DNA of 64,000 bases from Pagrus major (taxonomy: Eukaryota; Chordata; Actinopteri; Spariformes; Sparidae). A program made the position numbers and the translations under genes. The stretch covers positions 4,511,001 to 4,575,000 of the forward strand of contig NC_133232.1 of the NCBI RefSeq assembly GCF_040436345.1, in the 5' to 3' direction. Below are positions 24,201 through 50,165 of this stretch, in pieces. Within the stretch, counting starts at the first letter, position 1. Each line of letters starts with the position of its first letter. The notes below the pieces were generated by a model. It searched no databases. It was not told the DNA's origin and worked only from the letters and a program-made list of their open reading frames with translations.

Positions 24201-24250
24201 GAGACCCACAGCGCCCCGGCCAGCAGCACCTCCTCCGGGTTGATCCACAT
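9806..24250 (-). CDS. tbc1d9b: TBC1 domain family member 9B (Rab-GAP-like), 22 coding exons
   Basis: TBC proteins of this group are presumed Rab GTPase-activating proteins acting on endosomal or autophagic membranes. Exons, 5' to 3' on the minus strand: 24250-24133, 21812-21702, 21624-21506, 21426-21195, 20913-20655, 20238-20031, 19642-19445, 19199-19062, 18197-18047, 17966-17752, 17633-17516, 17340-17138, 16283-16201, 15627-15498, 15406-15308, 15178-15110, 14687-14447, 14053-13988, 13854-13786, 11672-11628, 11048-10951, 10411-9806. They sum to 3576 nt (1191 aa plus stop; human about 1250) and all phases close. Layout: GRAM 1 about 145-215, GRAM 2 about 285-355, TBC about 500-690 with IxxDxxR at 542-548 and the Gln finger YCQ at 581-583, EF-hand loop 881-892, acidic/Ser-rich C-terminus. 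The N-terminus [15 protein letters not shown] and the GHGRGGGL motif favour 9B over TBC1D9, as does the mrnip/rnf130 context. Confidence 0.95.
10412..10870 (-). repeat. minisatellite made of the exon 22 acceptor
   Basis: In the intron just upstream of tbc1d9b exon 22, a unit containing pyrimidine tract + TAG + GAGCAGTTCATTGAC is repeated. Seven extra copies of the junction lie near 10453, 10517, 10580, 10628, 10660, 10708 and 10757. Each copies the acceptor and the first 15 exon bases (EQFID). Sub-units of 16 bp (gtcagagacagacag) fill the gaps. In the EQFID frame each unit runs into the TAG of the next. Confidence 0.92.
10951..11048 (-). CDS. tbc1d9b: tbc1d9b exon 21
   Basis: Encodes [20 protein letters not shown]...[10 protein letters not shown], matching the [27 protein letters not shown] block of human TBC1D9B. 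Acceptor TTTCAG, donor CAG/GTGAGG. Confidence 0.94.
11156..11345. repeat. 18-bp minisatellite in tbc1d9b intron 20
   Basis: About ten units of ggtttgtggaggtcgttc with variants, decaying to the right. Intronic. Confidence 0.9.
11628..11672 (-). CDS. tbc1d9b: tbc1d9b exon 20 (45-nt microexon-like)
   Basis: A 45-nt exon between a GTGTGCAG acceptor and an AAAG/GTAAATG donor. It encodes [14 protein letters not shown] and is phase 1 at both ends, so skipping would keep the frame. It falls where human TBC1D9B has its acidic EEKG linker. Supported by splice signals and phase, not by strong conservation. Confidence 0.75.
11700..12050. repeat. long trinucleotide array (CAT/CAC)n
   Basis: About 350 bp of cat/cac (plus) or atg/gtg (minus) triplets in tbc1d9b intron 19, about 30 bp from exon 20. 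It is open in several frames and gives spurious poly-His, Ile/Thr and Met/Val open frames. Confidence 0.95.
12540..13110 (-). mobile_element. LINE-like remnant in tbc1d9b intron 19
   Basis: On the minus strand, 13108-12780 contains [13 protein letters not shown], resembling the start of an endonuclease in a recurrent fish LINE. Then 12772-12560 contains [18 protein letters not shown] and [12 protein letters not shown], a phrase I recognise from fish repetitive sequence. The pieces are frameshifted and lack a reverse transcriptase. Confidence 0.5.
13345..13424. repeat. (AAGAAC)n microsatellite
   Basis: About 80 bp of agaacaagaac repeat within tbc1d9b intron 19. The basic Arg/Thr open frame over it is an artefact. 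Confidence 0.9.
13786..14053 (-). CDS. tbc1d9b: tbc1d9b exons 18 and 19
   Basis: Exon 18 (14053-13988) encodes [21 protein letters not shown]. Exon 19 (13854-13786) encodes [17 protein letters not shown]. Both match the segment after the EF-hand of TBC1D9B. An alternative exon 19 donor, GAC/GTACCA, sits ten bases upstream of the chosen AGAG/GTAATC. Between the exons is a caaacaaa microsatellite. Confidence 0.93.
14134..14420. mobile_element. 287-bp MITE in tbc1d9b intron 17
   Basis: Terminal inverted repeats: ttaaaggtccagtgtgtag on the left and ctacacactgaacctttaa on the right. The interior has no coding content. This is a widespread type of fish miniature element. Its right end is only 26 bp from the end of exon 17. 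Confidence 0.85.
14447..14687 (-). CDS. tbc1d9b: tbc1d9b exon 17 with EF-hand
   Basis: Encodes [15 protein letters not shown], then a canonical EF-hand loop [12 protein letters not shown] (residues 881-892) with Asp/Asn/Asp at positions 1, 3 and 5, Gly at 6 and Glu at 12, so calcium binding is plausible. It ends CTC A/GTGAGT, and the split Ser codon is completed in exon 18. Confidence 0.95.
15110..15627 (-). CDS. tbc1d9b: tbc1d9b exons 14-16
   Basis: Exon 14 (15627-15498): [22 protein letters not shown]...[13 protein letters not shown]. Exon 15 (15406-15308): [17 protein letters not shown]...[10 protein letters not shown]. Exon 16 (15178-15110): [23 protein letters not shown]. All match TBC1D9B in order. 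The exon 16 acceptor is embedded in GCGCGCAG next to a 55-bp CA array (15187-15240), so its pyrimidine tract is replaced by alternating GT/GC. Confidence 0.94.
15668..16200 (-). repeat. minisatellite made of the exon 13 donor
   Basis: About 25 units of 20-21 bp lie immediately downstream of tbc1d9b exon 13 in the transcribed direction. The minus-strand unit is roughly CAG/GTAGAGGTCCAGACTG. The authentic donor GGGCAG/GTAGGAGTCC is the first unit. Almost every unit therefore carries a donor-like CAG/GTAGAG; a minority have GGG/GTAGAG. Confidence 0.93.
16201..16283 (-). CDS. tbc1d9b: tbc1d9b exon 13
   Basis: Eighty-three nt. Encodes [27 protein letters not shown], matching the helix after the TBC domain. 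The phase-2 Arg codon is completed by exon 14. Confidence 0.94.
16462..16908. mobile_element. MITE with attached inverted-repeat hairpin, tbc1d9b intron 12
   Basis: TIRs ttattacacggct (16577-16589) and agccgtgtaataa (16896-16908) delimit a 332-bp element. The adjacent 16462-16573 is itself a long imperfect palindrome (agggataatgtatagt paired with actatacattatcct), possibly a second folded miniature element. Confidence 0.75.
17138..18197 (-). CDS. tbc1d9b: tbc1d9b exons 9-12, TBC domain
   Basis: Exon 9 (18197-18047): [21 protein letters not shown]...[16 protein letters not shown]. Exon 10 (17966-17752): [12 protein letters not shown], containing the catalytic IxxDxxR arginine finger (R548), ending GIGYCQ with the glutamine finger (Q583). 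Exon 11 (17633-17516): [12 protein letters not shown]...[12 protein letters not shown]. Exon 12 (17340-17138): [14 protein letters not shown]...[16 protein letters not shown]. Both finger residues are intact, so GAP activity is plausible. Confidence 0.96.
18340..19015. repeat. diverged minisatellite in tbc1d9b intron 8
   Basis: About 680 bp of degenerate 18-20-bp units (ggtactcctcggaatctaat). It lies in the intron between exons 8 and 9, ending about 45 bp from exon 8. Confidence 0.9.
19062..19199 (-). CDS. tbc1d9b: tbc1d9b exon 8
   Basis: A variable Ser-rich linker, then [11 protein letters not shown]...EDLGPKA. The TASQGLL and EDLG blocks match TBC1D9B just before the TBC domain. Forty-six codons, phase 0 at both ends. 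Confidence 0.9.
19445..21426 (-). CDS. tbc1d9b: tbc1d9b exons 4-7, tandem GRAM domains
   Basis: Exon 4 (21426-21195): [22 protein letters not shown], then [22 protein letters not shown]. Exon 5 (20913-20655): [38 protein letters not shown]. Exon 6 (20238-20031): [34 protein letters not shown]. Exon 7 (19642-19445): [40 protein letters not shown]. The exon 7 donor TCG/GTGCGT is chosen because it joins exon 8 in phase 0. The GRAM pair probably binds phosphoinositide membranes. Confidence 0.94.
21506..21812 (-). CDS. tbc1d9b: tbc1d9b exons 2 and 3
   Basis: Exon 2 (21812-21702): [30 protein letters not shown]. Exon 3 (21624-21506): [34 protein letters not shown]. Near-identical to mammalian TBC1D9B. 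The exon 2 acceptor is the innermost of four tandem copies. Confidence 0.95.
21813..21945 (-). repeat. short tandem repeat made of the exon 2 acceptor
   Basis: Three extra copies of GTCTGCAG/GTCTCCTGGTT, the acceptor plus 11 exon bases, lie upstream of tbc1d9b exon 2. They are spaced by ctgtctgtctttc-type pyrimidine tract (about 30-50 bp units). One copy has TTCAG and one has GCCTCCTGG. Confidence 0.9.
22185..22590 (+). mobile_element. 3' end of a non-LTR retrotransposon
   Basis: In tbc1d9b intron 1, plus strand. A frame containing [22 protein letters not shown] and [12 protein letters not shown] matches the C-terminal end of fish LINE reverse transcriptases (FEFLPSGRRYR...NSFVP type). It is followed by a 3'UTR-like stretch ending near ggattataaaatgactgaactg. 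5' truncated, dead. Confidence 0.7.
22970..23105. repeat. short CCAGGACT minisatellite
   Basis: About 130 bp of caggactccaggatctgga-type units in tbc1d9b intron 1. Confidence 0.85.
23630..24035. repeat. 18-bp minisatellite, tbc1d9b intron 1
   Basis: About 22 units of accaggactaaaccggacc with variants, roughly 100 bp from exon 1. Flanked on the left by a short ccctaaccctaaccc telomere-like run (23602-23617). Confidence 0.92.
24133..24250 (-). CDS. tbc1d9b: tbc1d9b exon 1 and start codon
   Basis: Starts at the ATG of [21 protein letters not shown]. An upstream in-frame ATG ([13 protein letters not shown]) exists 39 bp before, but the family's conserved start is MW(I/L)xPEEVL, so the inner one is chosen. 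It ends in TCC G/GTGAGT. Confidence 0.94.
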
Positions 24251-24440
24251 GTCTGCCCGCTCCCTGCTCACCCTGTGCCGGGGAAACACCGGGAGAAGGA
24301 CCGAGTATCACCGGGCGGCTCCGTCTAATTCAGACAAACACGGAGCTGCTGTTGTTGTTTTCACTCGGTCTGCTGACTGCACATCACTTCCGGATCTGAC
24401 GTGTCAAGACACGCCCTCTGCGCATGCTGTGTGTGTTAAA
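24251..24440 (-). promoter_or_regulatory. tbc1d9b: tbc1d9b 5'UTR and CpG-rich promoter
   Basis: CpG-rich sequence upstream of the start. It includes an ETS-type CTTCCGG near 24387 and an NRF1-like TGCGCATGC near 24419. Both are typical of TATA-less housekeeping promoters. The start site is not defined. Confidence 0.5.
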
Positions 24441-27400
24441 TGTTTTAATGTGGAAATAAAGTTTATTATATTTATTAAATTATAGAGAGGAAGCTTCTGT
24501 GTGTTGACAATATAAAAAACATAAACAGATTTTGTTTCAGGATCTTCAGACTGAAATCATTTAAATCTGTTTAAATATTAAACGTTTTATTCTCTTCACT
24601 AATGATCGCTTCTTTAATCTGAGTTATTGTTCTATTATTATTTTGTATGATTGTGCTTTATTATCATTTACACTACATCATTGTTTTATTATTAGCTCCA
24701 GTGTTGTGTTGTTGTTAGTGTTTGTATGACATGCACACACACACACACATTGTGCGTCCACCTGTGCACTGACTCACCTGTTGTTCCTCTCAAGTGTTCG
24801 TTAACTCATCGACTTCATTCACTTTTATATTTTAACTTCAGTTATCGATGTTGTCGTACTGACCGAGGGGTTCCTAATATTCTGACCGCCTCAGACACTT
24901 GATGTAATCCAGCAGCTCAGTGAGGACAGGTGTGTGTTTACCTGTGGACACATGGCTACTGTAGTAGTGCTCTCATTGGGTCGCTCTTTATAAATAAAGT
25001 TTGAATGATTGAATGTTGTTCACTGTGCACATTTCACCTCTATTGATACAATTATCATACATTATTTAACATGTCACCTCTGTGACTTCTGTTGTCAATA
25101 ATCTGTTTTTCTTCTGTTTGTTTCTGAATGTCTTCCAATCACAAAGTCCATGTATGAAAGTGTTGTGTACAAACTGTATGTGTTATTATTTATGGCTGAA
25201 CACAGCTGAGCTGATGAAGGAACATGTGTGTGTGTGTGTGAATAAAGTGAGACTGGTGCATGTTAAAGGCAATAATGACACTTTAATGCTGAGGCAGTAA
25301 GAGACACAGTGAACTGAAGCATCACACACATCCTCCTTCATCATCATCATCATCATCATCATCAGTACCATGTGACACAGAGACAAAGACAGACAGACAG
25401 ACAAGGACAGACATGTTCAGGTCACTTCAGAGATAATATTGATCGATCGGTCAGGTTATAGATTGTATAATGCTGTTTATATATTGAGCCCCGTCACTTG
25501 AGCTGATTATTACACGCTGAGTAATCGGAAGCTGTTTAATACACGTTAAAGGAGCAGTCCGTCACTTCAGGAGACCCTCCCATTCTCCAGGGGAAACATG
25601 TGAGCAGTAGTCAGCTGCAGGAAGACACCCACACAGTCTGAACTTGATGCTGTTTGATGAAACAGCCGAGCGTTGATGTCCGCTAACGTCCACACTGAAC
25701 TCTTCGCTCGGTGTTTGGATGTAAATCATGAACTTTCTACACATTGATTTGTTTCTGCAGGGACTGATGGAGACGTTCTCTTAAAGGAAGAAAAACAATC
25801 AGGATGTTTTCACACCTCACTAACATCAAAATACTTTCTGTAGTTCCAAACATTTTTTATAAAAAACACTGCAGATGAAGTTCTACTGACTGTAATTCAC
25901 TTCACATTCTGTCTGAACAGCTTTTATTTGACTGACAGCAGAAGTCTCTGTCCACCTGTTCTGAACACTCAAACAGATTTGCGTTAGATTGAAACTGTAA
26001 CTTTCCTGTGTGAGGTGTCATAACTGATGTCATGAATCATGTGACTCAACACCTCCAGTGATTAGCTGAAAACATGATGAGTGTGGAGCGATGATGAGGA
26101 GACTGTAACCTTCATCACATTAACACAGTAAACTAACAGAAATGTTGTTTGACCATCGACTGGAGCTCTTTGTTTAGTCTTCTTCTTCTATGCTTCAATG
26201 GAGAATTTGCTCCCCCTGCTGTGTATCTCCATCAACCAATCAGCTCACAGTCACACAACAGTCAGTCCGGGTTTATATGAATATTTTTTTTTTTAATTTC
26301 AGCTTCATTGGGATGAAAACTCGACTTCTGAAAAAAAGAAGTAAAACATGATGAAAGTTGTTTGTGGCAGGAAGTGACTCACCTCACTGCAGGTGACTCT
26401 TGTGATTGGCTCACAGACCTGGCTCTACTGTCAGACTGCTGACGAGCTCGTTAGCTAACAAGATAAAGATCAGACAGACTGGTGTTGCTGGAGGGTAGTT
26501 TTCTCTTTTCCCCTGCCTCCAGTATCCGTGCTAAGTTAGGCTACCTGTCTTCTCGTCTGACTCTGGAGAACAAAAATGTTGAATACATGTTGAAGTGACC
26601 CTTTAAATAAGAACATGAGAGGACCCAGGATGTGTCGCCAGGATGTGTCCCTAGGACATGTCCCCGAGAGACTCCACATGTCACTGAACACAGAGAACCG
26701 GAGGTTTACTGAACTGTTGGACTGTTCCTTTAAATCTACCATCTCTTTGTTCTACACAGAAACAGTTTTTGTTTTTTGCTACAGGGGAGTTAACACTGTT
26801 CACATGATCGTTTCCTCCAAAGTCTCTACAGGATTCGGGTCCAAGTCTTCCTTTGGTCCTGGTTTCCGTCAGATGATGGACAGGAAGTTGACAATGTTAT
26901 AGTCGAGGAGTTCTGATCCAGGTCCAGGTCTTCAGACAGACTCCAAACTCTGACTGGAGTCCATTAGACTCTGATCATGAAGTAATCTTCAGCCAGCCAA
27001 TCAGGAGTCAGGTTACAGAGATAGGACTGACTGAATGCAGAACAGAAAACACTGACAGGAACTTTTTCTGGCTTCAGGTTCTCCAGGTTTGTTCTGATTT
27101 AGGTCCTGAAGCTTTCAGGTCCATTTAGATTCAGGTCAGATAGTCTTTTAGACACATTTTCCAGGAATAAGGGAACCCTTTAAGACCTCTACAACCTTTA
27201 CAGAAACCTTTCAGGCACTCAGGAACTTTTCCTGGAACCTTTTTAAGGATAAGGAAGGTCTTTGATAACCCAAGAACTTTTTTGATACCTCAGAACCTTT
27301 TTAGGACCTGAGGAACATTTACAGGAACCCCTCTCAGGATTCCAAGGACCTTTAAGGGGGTAAGGAACTTCCAAGAAGAAAATCCATCCAATGGGAAGGT

Positions 27401-28162
27401 GTTCATGAAACCCATAAAACTCTTTTAGATCTTTGGAAGTCTTCCAGGAGCCTGGGAACTTTATGGAACTTTTAAGGGTTCTTTTCAGGCACCGAGGAGC
27501 ATTTTCAGAACCGAAGAACCTCTTTAAGAATCTAGGAACTTTTTGATGCCCTGAAACTTTTCCGGAAACTCAGAAATTTTTTCAAGAACTTAAGATCTGA
27601 AGGAATTCAGGACGTCTTCCAGGGAACAAATAATCTTTTTAGGAACTCAGGAATTCTCCAAGGATACCTGTCAAGGAAAACAAGCGTGCTTTTTGGGACG
27701 ACACCGGAACCTTTCCAGGAGCTCAACAATAACAAAAACTGGTTCCTGGGCTGGACTTTGATCTGGAGCTCAGTTCTCTGGATTATTTGCTTTAAAACAC
27801 GTTTCTGACTATTTGACCTGACTGCAAGCTCCAAGTCCTCCAAAGTTTTTCATTTTCTGGTTAAAATAAAAATGGATCTAAGCTGAGACCAGGATCCAAA
27901 TGAGTCCAGGATCCAGACGAGGATCCAGAGTTCATGTTCAGTCTGAAGACAGTCTGATGGAATAATTGGGGTTTAAAAGTTCTTCCATGTTTTTGTTGTC
28001 AGACCCCCCTCCCAACAGAAAACACTTTGTCAACACTTCCTGTGTCCATAAAAGGTCATCTGTCCATCTGCAGGTGGAGGTGGTGATGATGGTGGTGGTG
28101 GTGGTGGTGGTGGTGGGTGGTTGGGGGGGTGGGGGGGGGGGTCGTAACCATGCCAATGGGTC
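24441..28162. other. tbc1d9b-rnf130 intergenic region, probably including the rnf130 3'UTR
   Basis: No further exon is supported. A minus-strand ATTAAA near 25275 could end a long rnf130 3'UTR; AATAAA motifs on the plus strand near 24993 and 25240 have no gene to serve. A (CAT)n run lies at 25339-25361. The interval 27120-27600 is a decayed repeat of aggaacctttt-type units. A (GGT)n and poly-G run lies at 28080-28141, just beyond the rnf130 stop. Confidence 0.5.
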
Positions 28163-44392
<16,230 letters not shown>

Positions 44393-44422
44393 GTTGTCCT
44401 TTGACTCCTCGTTACATTCAAA
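44393..44422 (-). promoter_or_regulatory. rnf130: rnf130 5'UTR at the acceptor before the start codon
   Basis: A CTCCTGACAG acceptor 30 nt before the ATG suggests the 5'UTR is split and continues from an exon further upstream, most likely at 48456. Confidence 0.55.
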
Positions 44423-44739
44423 CTGTCAGGAGACAAACAGAAAGTCCTTCAGACTGAGTCCAACATGGCATAATCCTGAGGACAGCAGCATCCTGTCCCC
44501 TGTAACATCTTATAATAATGTCCTACAGTGTTCTTATAAGATGGTTATGAACATTATTCAGTGTTAACAAGACTAAAGTGACTCAACTGACTCACCTTCC
44601 ATAAGATGTTTACAGAACTTTACTAAGATGAGCACACTTTATTATAATAACAGTTAATAACACTTTAATGTCCTTTAATTATCAGTCCCTGTCCCCAATG
44701 TCTTTAATATCTTTATTTCCTCAAAGAGGAAAGTCTTCC

Positions 44740-47700
44740 TGTCTCCTACCTCTAAATGTTCAGTTTCTAAAAGACTTCTTTATGTCTCTATATCTCCTCC
44801 ACTGATGTTCTTTACGTCTCTATATGTCCTCCACAGATGTTCTTTACGCCTCTATATGTCCTCCACTGATGTTCTTTATGTCTCTATATGTCCTCCCCTG
44901 ATGTTCTTTATGTCTCTATATGTCCTCCCCTGATGTTCTTTACGTCTCTATATGTCCTCCACTGATGTTCTTTATGTTTCTATATGTCCTCCACTGATGT
45001 TCTTTATGTTTCTATATGTCCTCCACAGATGTTCTTTACGTCTCTATATGTCCTCCACAGATGTTCTTTACGCCTCTATATGTCCTCCACTGATGTTCTT
45101 TATGTCTCTATATGTCCTCCCCTGATGTTCTTTACGTCTCTATATGTCCTCCACTGATGTTCTTTATGTTTCTATATGTCCTCCACTGATGTTCTTTATG
45201 TTTCTATATGTCCTCCACTGATGTTCTTTACATCTCTATATGTCCTCCACTGATGTTCTTTACGTCTCTTTATGTCCTCCACTGATGTTCTTTGTCTCTA
45301 TATGTCCTCCAATTATGTTCTTTGTGTCTCTTTATGTCCTCCACTGATGTTCTTTATGTTTCTATATGTCCTCCACTGATGTTCTTTACATCTCTATATG
45401 TCCTCCACTGATGTTCTTTATATCTCTATATGTCCTCCACTGATGTTCTTTAAGTCTCTTTATGTCCTCCACTGATGTTCTTTGTCTATATATATGTCCT
45501 CCACTGATGTTCTTTGTGTCTCTATATGTCCTCCACTGCTGTTGTTTGTGTCTCTATGTCCTCCACTGATGTTCTTTATGTCTCTATATGTCCTCCACTG
45601 CTGTTGTTTGTGTCTCTATGTCCTCCACTGATGTTCTTAATGTCTCTATATGTCCTTCACTGGTGTTCTTTGTCTTTATATGTCCTCCACTGATGTTGTT
45701 TGTCTCTATATGTCCTCCCCTGATGTTGTTTGAGTCTATATATGTCCTCCACTGATGTTCTTTGTCTCTATATGTCCTCCACTGATGTTCTTTGTGTCTC
45801 TATATCTCCTCCATTGATGTTCTTTATGTCTCTATGTCCTCAACTGATGTTCTTTACATCTCTATATGTCCTCCACTGATGTTCTTTGTCTCCATTTGTC
45901 CTCCACTGATGTTGTTTGTCTCTATATGTCATCCCCTGATGTTGTTTGTCTCTATATGTCCTCCCCTGATGTTGTTTGAATCTATATATGTCCTCCACTG
46001 ATGTTCTTTGTCTCTATGTCCTCCACTGATGTTCTTTGTGTCTCTATATCTCCTCCACTGATGTTCTTTACGTCTCTATATGTCCTCCACTGATGTTCTT
46101 TTTCTCTATTTGTCCTCCACTGATGTTGTTTGTCTCTATATGTCATCCCCTGATGTTGTTCGTCTCTATATGTCCTCCCCTGATGTTGTTTGAGTCTATA
46201 TATGTCCTCCACTGATGTTCTTTGTCTCTCTATATGTCCTCCACTGCTGTTGTTTGTGTCTCTATGTCCTCCACTGATGTTCTTTATGTCTCTATATGTC
46301 CTCCACTGCTGTTGTTTGTGTCTCTATGTCCTCCACTGATGTTCTTAATGTCTCTATATGTCCTTCACTGGTGTTCTTTGTCTTTATATGTCCTCCACTG
46401 ATGTTGTTTGTCTCTATATGTCCTCCCCTGATGTTGTTTGAGTCTATATATGTCCTCCACTGATGTTCTTTGTCTCTATATGTCCTCCACTGATGTTCTT
46501 TGTGTCTCTATATGTCCTCCATTGATGTTCTTTATGTCTCTATGTCCTTAACTGATGTTCTTTACATCTCTATATGTCCTCCACTGATGTTCTTTGTCTC
46601 CATTTGTCCTCCACTGATGTTGTTTGTCTCTATATGTCATCCCCTGATGTTGTTTGTCTCTATATGTCCTCCCCTGATGTTGTTTGAATCTATATATCTC
46701 CTCCACTGATGTTCTTTATGTCTCTATGTCCTCAACTGATGTTCTTTACGTCTCTATATGTCCTCCACTGATGTTGTTTGTCTCTATTTGTCATCCCCTG
46801 ATGTTGTTCGTCTCTATATGTCCTCCCCTGATGTTGTTTGAGTCTATATATGTCCTCCACTGATGTTCTTTGTCTCTCTATATCTCCTCCACTGATGTTC
46901 TTTATGTCTCTATGTCCTCAACTGATGTTCTTTACGTCTCTATATGTCCTCCACTGATGTTCTTTGTGTCTTTTTATGTCCTCCACTGCCGTTCTTTGTC
47001 TCTATATGTCCTCCATTGATGTTCTTTATGTCTCTATATGTCCTCCACTGATGTTCTTTGTCTCTATATGTCCTCGATTGATGTTCTTTGTCTCTATATG
47101 TCCTCCACTGATGTTCTTTGTCTCTATATGTCCTCCACTGATGTTCTTTGTCTCTATATATCCTCCATTGATGTTCTTTGTCTCTATATGTCCTCCACTG
47201 ATGTTCTTTGTCTCTATATGTCCTCCATTGATGTTCTTTGTCTCTATATGTCCTCCACTGATGTTCTTTGTGTCTCTATATGTCCTCCACTGATGTTCTT
47301 TGTCTCCATTTGTCCTCCACTGATGTTGTTTGTCTCTATATGTCATCCCCTGATGTTGTTTGTCTCTATATGTCCTCCCCTGATGTTGTTTGAATCTATA
47401 TATCTCCTCCACTGATGTTCTTTATGTCTCTATGTCCTCAACTGATGTTCTTTACGTCTCTATATGTCCTCCACTGATGTTCTTTGTCTCCATTTGTCCT
47501 CCACTGATGTTGTTTGTCTCTATATGTCATCCCCTGATGTTGTTCGTCTCTATATGTCCTCCCCTGATGTTGTTTGTCTCTATATGTACTCCACTGATGT
47601 TGTTTGTCTCTGTATGTCCTCCCCTGATGTTGTTTGTGTCTCTATATGTTCTCCCCAATGTTCTTTATGTCTCTATATGTCCCCCCCTGATGTTCTTTAT

Positions 47701-48150
47701 GTCTCTATATGTCCTCCACAGATGTTCTTTGTGTCTCTATATGTCCTCCCCTGATGTTCTTTATGTCTCTATATGTCCTCCACTGATGTTGTTTGTGTCT
47801 CTATATGTCCTCCACTGATGTTCTTTATGTCTCTATATGTCTTCCACTGATGTTCTTTGTGTCTCTATGTCTTCCACTGATGTTCTTTGTGTCTCTATAT
47901 GTCCTCCCCTGATGTTGTTTGTGTCTCTATGTCCTCCACTGATGTTCTTTATGTCTCTATATGTCCTTCTCTGATGTTGTTTGTGTCTCTTTATGTCCTC
48001 CACTGCCGTTCTTTATGTCTCTATATGTCCTCCACTGATGTTCTTTACGTCTCCATATGTCCTCCCCTGATGTTGTTTGTGTTTCTATATGTCCTCCACT
48101 GATGTTGTTTGTCTCTCTATATGTCCTCCACTGATGTTCTTTATGTCCCA
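44740..48150. repeat. 3.4 kb minisatellite in the rnf130 5'UTR intron
   Basis: About 115 units of 27-31 bp (tctctatatgtcctccactg + atgttctttg). Higher-order structure is clear: blocks of 300-700 bp recur (for example 45700-46000, 46430-46700 and 47280-47560). Stop-free frames on both strands give spurious proteins of up to 142 residues. Confidence 0.97.
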
Positions 48151-48455
48151 GCATGTGTCTCCTGTCGCCCTAACAGCAAATTAAGCCCTGGGTTGAGACT
48201 GTCAGGGACAGTGTGAGGACATGAGGACAGTGTTGTCAGTGTGTCTGCTGCCTGTCAGAACATGGAGCATCATCAGCAGGCCAACATCTGGACCTTCACA
48301 GCGCCATGTCGTCAGAGGTTAAACTCACTTTACATTCAGAAGTCTCTTTGATAAATGCTCATTTTAAGACGCAGCAGTGGATCCAGCACCATGACTCAGT
48401 GTTAAAACGCCGTTAAAAGCGCCGCTGGCCGCCGCTTCACGCCGCTTTGTCTTAC

Positions 48456-48790
48456 CGTCTGCAGGCGGACGGACAGGCAGGCTCCCGGTCTACCGACACC
48501 CGCCTGCCTCCTCTCTCCTCCCGCCTTCAGTCCCGCTATTTCCCGGTGAATGTCCGGCGGGGCTCGGTGGGTTTACGGCCGGTGGATCCTGCTGTTGGTC
48601 GTTGTTTTGATCCGTTTTTGGTCCGGTGGCGGTTGCACGGTGCGGAGGCTCCAGCCCCGTCTCTCCGTCTATCCGTTTGGGGCGCATTGCGCAGGCGCAG
48701 AGCCTCGGCAAGGGAGGGCGGCAGACGGGGCGCGTGTGCGTTACCTTCATGTTTGGATACCTGAGACTTAGATCAGCTGTCGCGAGAGCT
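48456..48790 (-). promoter_or_regulatory. rnf130: CpG island, probable rnf130 promoter and non-coding exon 1
   Basis: GC-rich and CpG-rich. A strong minus-strand donor CAGACG/GTAAGAC ends at 48456 and pairs with the acceptor at 44422. It contains an NRF1-like tgcgcaggcgca (48688-48699) and a gggcgg GC box near 48715. The start site is not visible; exon limits are inferred. Confidence 0.6.
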
Positions 48791-48899
48791 GCCGAGATAC
48801 CGTCCGCCTGTCTGTCTGTTTGTCTGTCTGTCAACCTGTCTGTGTGATAATGACTATCAATAATCATGATAGTATTACTAATAGTCTGATCATTAATGA

Positions 48900-49200
48900 A
48901 TGCTTTATTTAATTTTATTGATCCTCACTGGGGAAAGTCAGCTGTTACAGTAGCGGCTGAAACAGGACAGAAACATACCCAATAAAATAAAAAATAATAA
49001 AAAATAATAAAATACAGAAGCAAAATAGGATGAAATAAAAAATAAAGACTATATAAAGTCTATAAACTGTCTACATACAACTGCACCCATGAATGTAATA
49101 CACACAGTGTGTACTAATACACTCAACAGTATATAAAGACATTAAATTGCACAGGAAGCAGGCAGGATCGTTACAGAGTGCAGATTTGAGGGATGTAGTG

Positions 49201-49267
<67 letters not shown>

Positions 49268-49330
49268 TTTATAAATATAAATAAACAGAGTATATCCCTG
49301 AGATATGTAGAACAATATAGTTTGTGAATC
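48900..49330 (-). mobile_element. LINE 3' remnant plus (TA)n
   Basis: Tttattgatcctcactgggg followed by AAATAA-rich sequence resembles a reversed L2-type 3'UTR. A (TA)n run fills 49207-49265. Confidence 0.55.
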
Positions 49331-49369
49331 TGAATCATGAATCTAATCTACCTGCTGATGATGATGATC

Positions 49370-49720
49370 AGTAATAATTGTCTGAACTTTATTAAACAAT
49401 AGAAGAAGTCCAGAGTTAGTGTCACTTCTGGAGCTTCCCCTCATGTGTGAGTTGTTGTTGACTGTAGAAGTACTTCATCAGTTCATCAAGTACCAACACT
49501 GAAAATACTCTGATATGCTTTTTATGCTGTAACAGCTTCATGTCTTCTTGGACAATGTCTCCGGCCCGCTCCATGATGAGCTGGTCCAACACATTCAAAA
49601 AAAGACAACGCAGCACCGCAGGAAGTCATTCAGCCTGTTTGACTCGTCGTCTTAGTGTCTCTGAGTGAACACACTGGCCTGGACTTGTCTTCTCTTCCTG
49701 TTAATAGAATATGAGGACAG
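49370..49720 (-). other. unassigned short open frame
   Basis: Minus strand 49616-49422 encodes about 64 residues including LDQLIMERAGDIVQED and LVLDELMKYFYSQQQ in non-repetitive sequence. It has no ATG at its start and a possible acceptor AACAG upstream near 49640. I recognise no family; it may be an exon of an unseen gene, a decayed gene, or chance. Confidence 0.25.
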
Positions 49721-49973
49721 TTTTTTTAATCTTTTTATGCTTCAGTTTCCTGAGTAATACTGTTCTTATTGTACCATTCATTGATACTGTGAACCATCGT
49801 CAGTTCTGACACACTCCATTAATACTCATTTAATATCAGTAAATCCAGTACTCACAGTCAAAGTAGTGGTGTCAGTAAAATGTCCCTGCAGACTGTTATA
49901 CTGTCCTCAGACTCAGTTGTTAAAACCGTACTTCAGTAAATGTATTTAGTTTGTAGTTGTAAATGTAGTTAGT

Positions 49974-50036
49974 TTGATGATGATCAGGATGGTGATGGTG
50001 ATGATGGTGGTGATGATGATGATGGTGATGATGAAA

Positions 50037-50071
<35 letters not shown>

Positions 50072-50165
50072 GATGATGATGATGATGATGATGGTGAAGA
50101 TGAAGATGGTGATGATGAAGATGATGATGATGATGGTGATGATGATGATGGTGATGATGATGATG
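49974..50165. repeat. (GAT)n microsatellite
   Basis: About 190 bp of gatgatgatg with ggt and aag variants. Confidence 0.95.

Noticed and set aside
44740..48150. Possible CRISPR-like or satellite array with regular spacing
   Set aside because: There are no unique spacers between conserved repeats; units are contiguous and diverged, and the genome is a vertebrate's.
48447..48867. Open frames of 105-125 codons in the 48.5 kb CpG island
   Set aside because: Arg/Pro/Ala-rich frames on both strands typical of CpG islands; better explained as the promoter and non-coding exon of rnf130.
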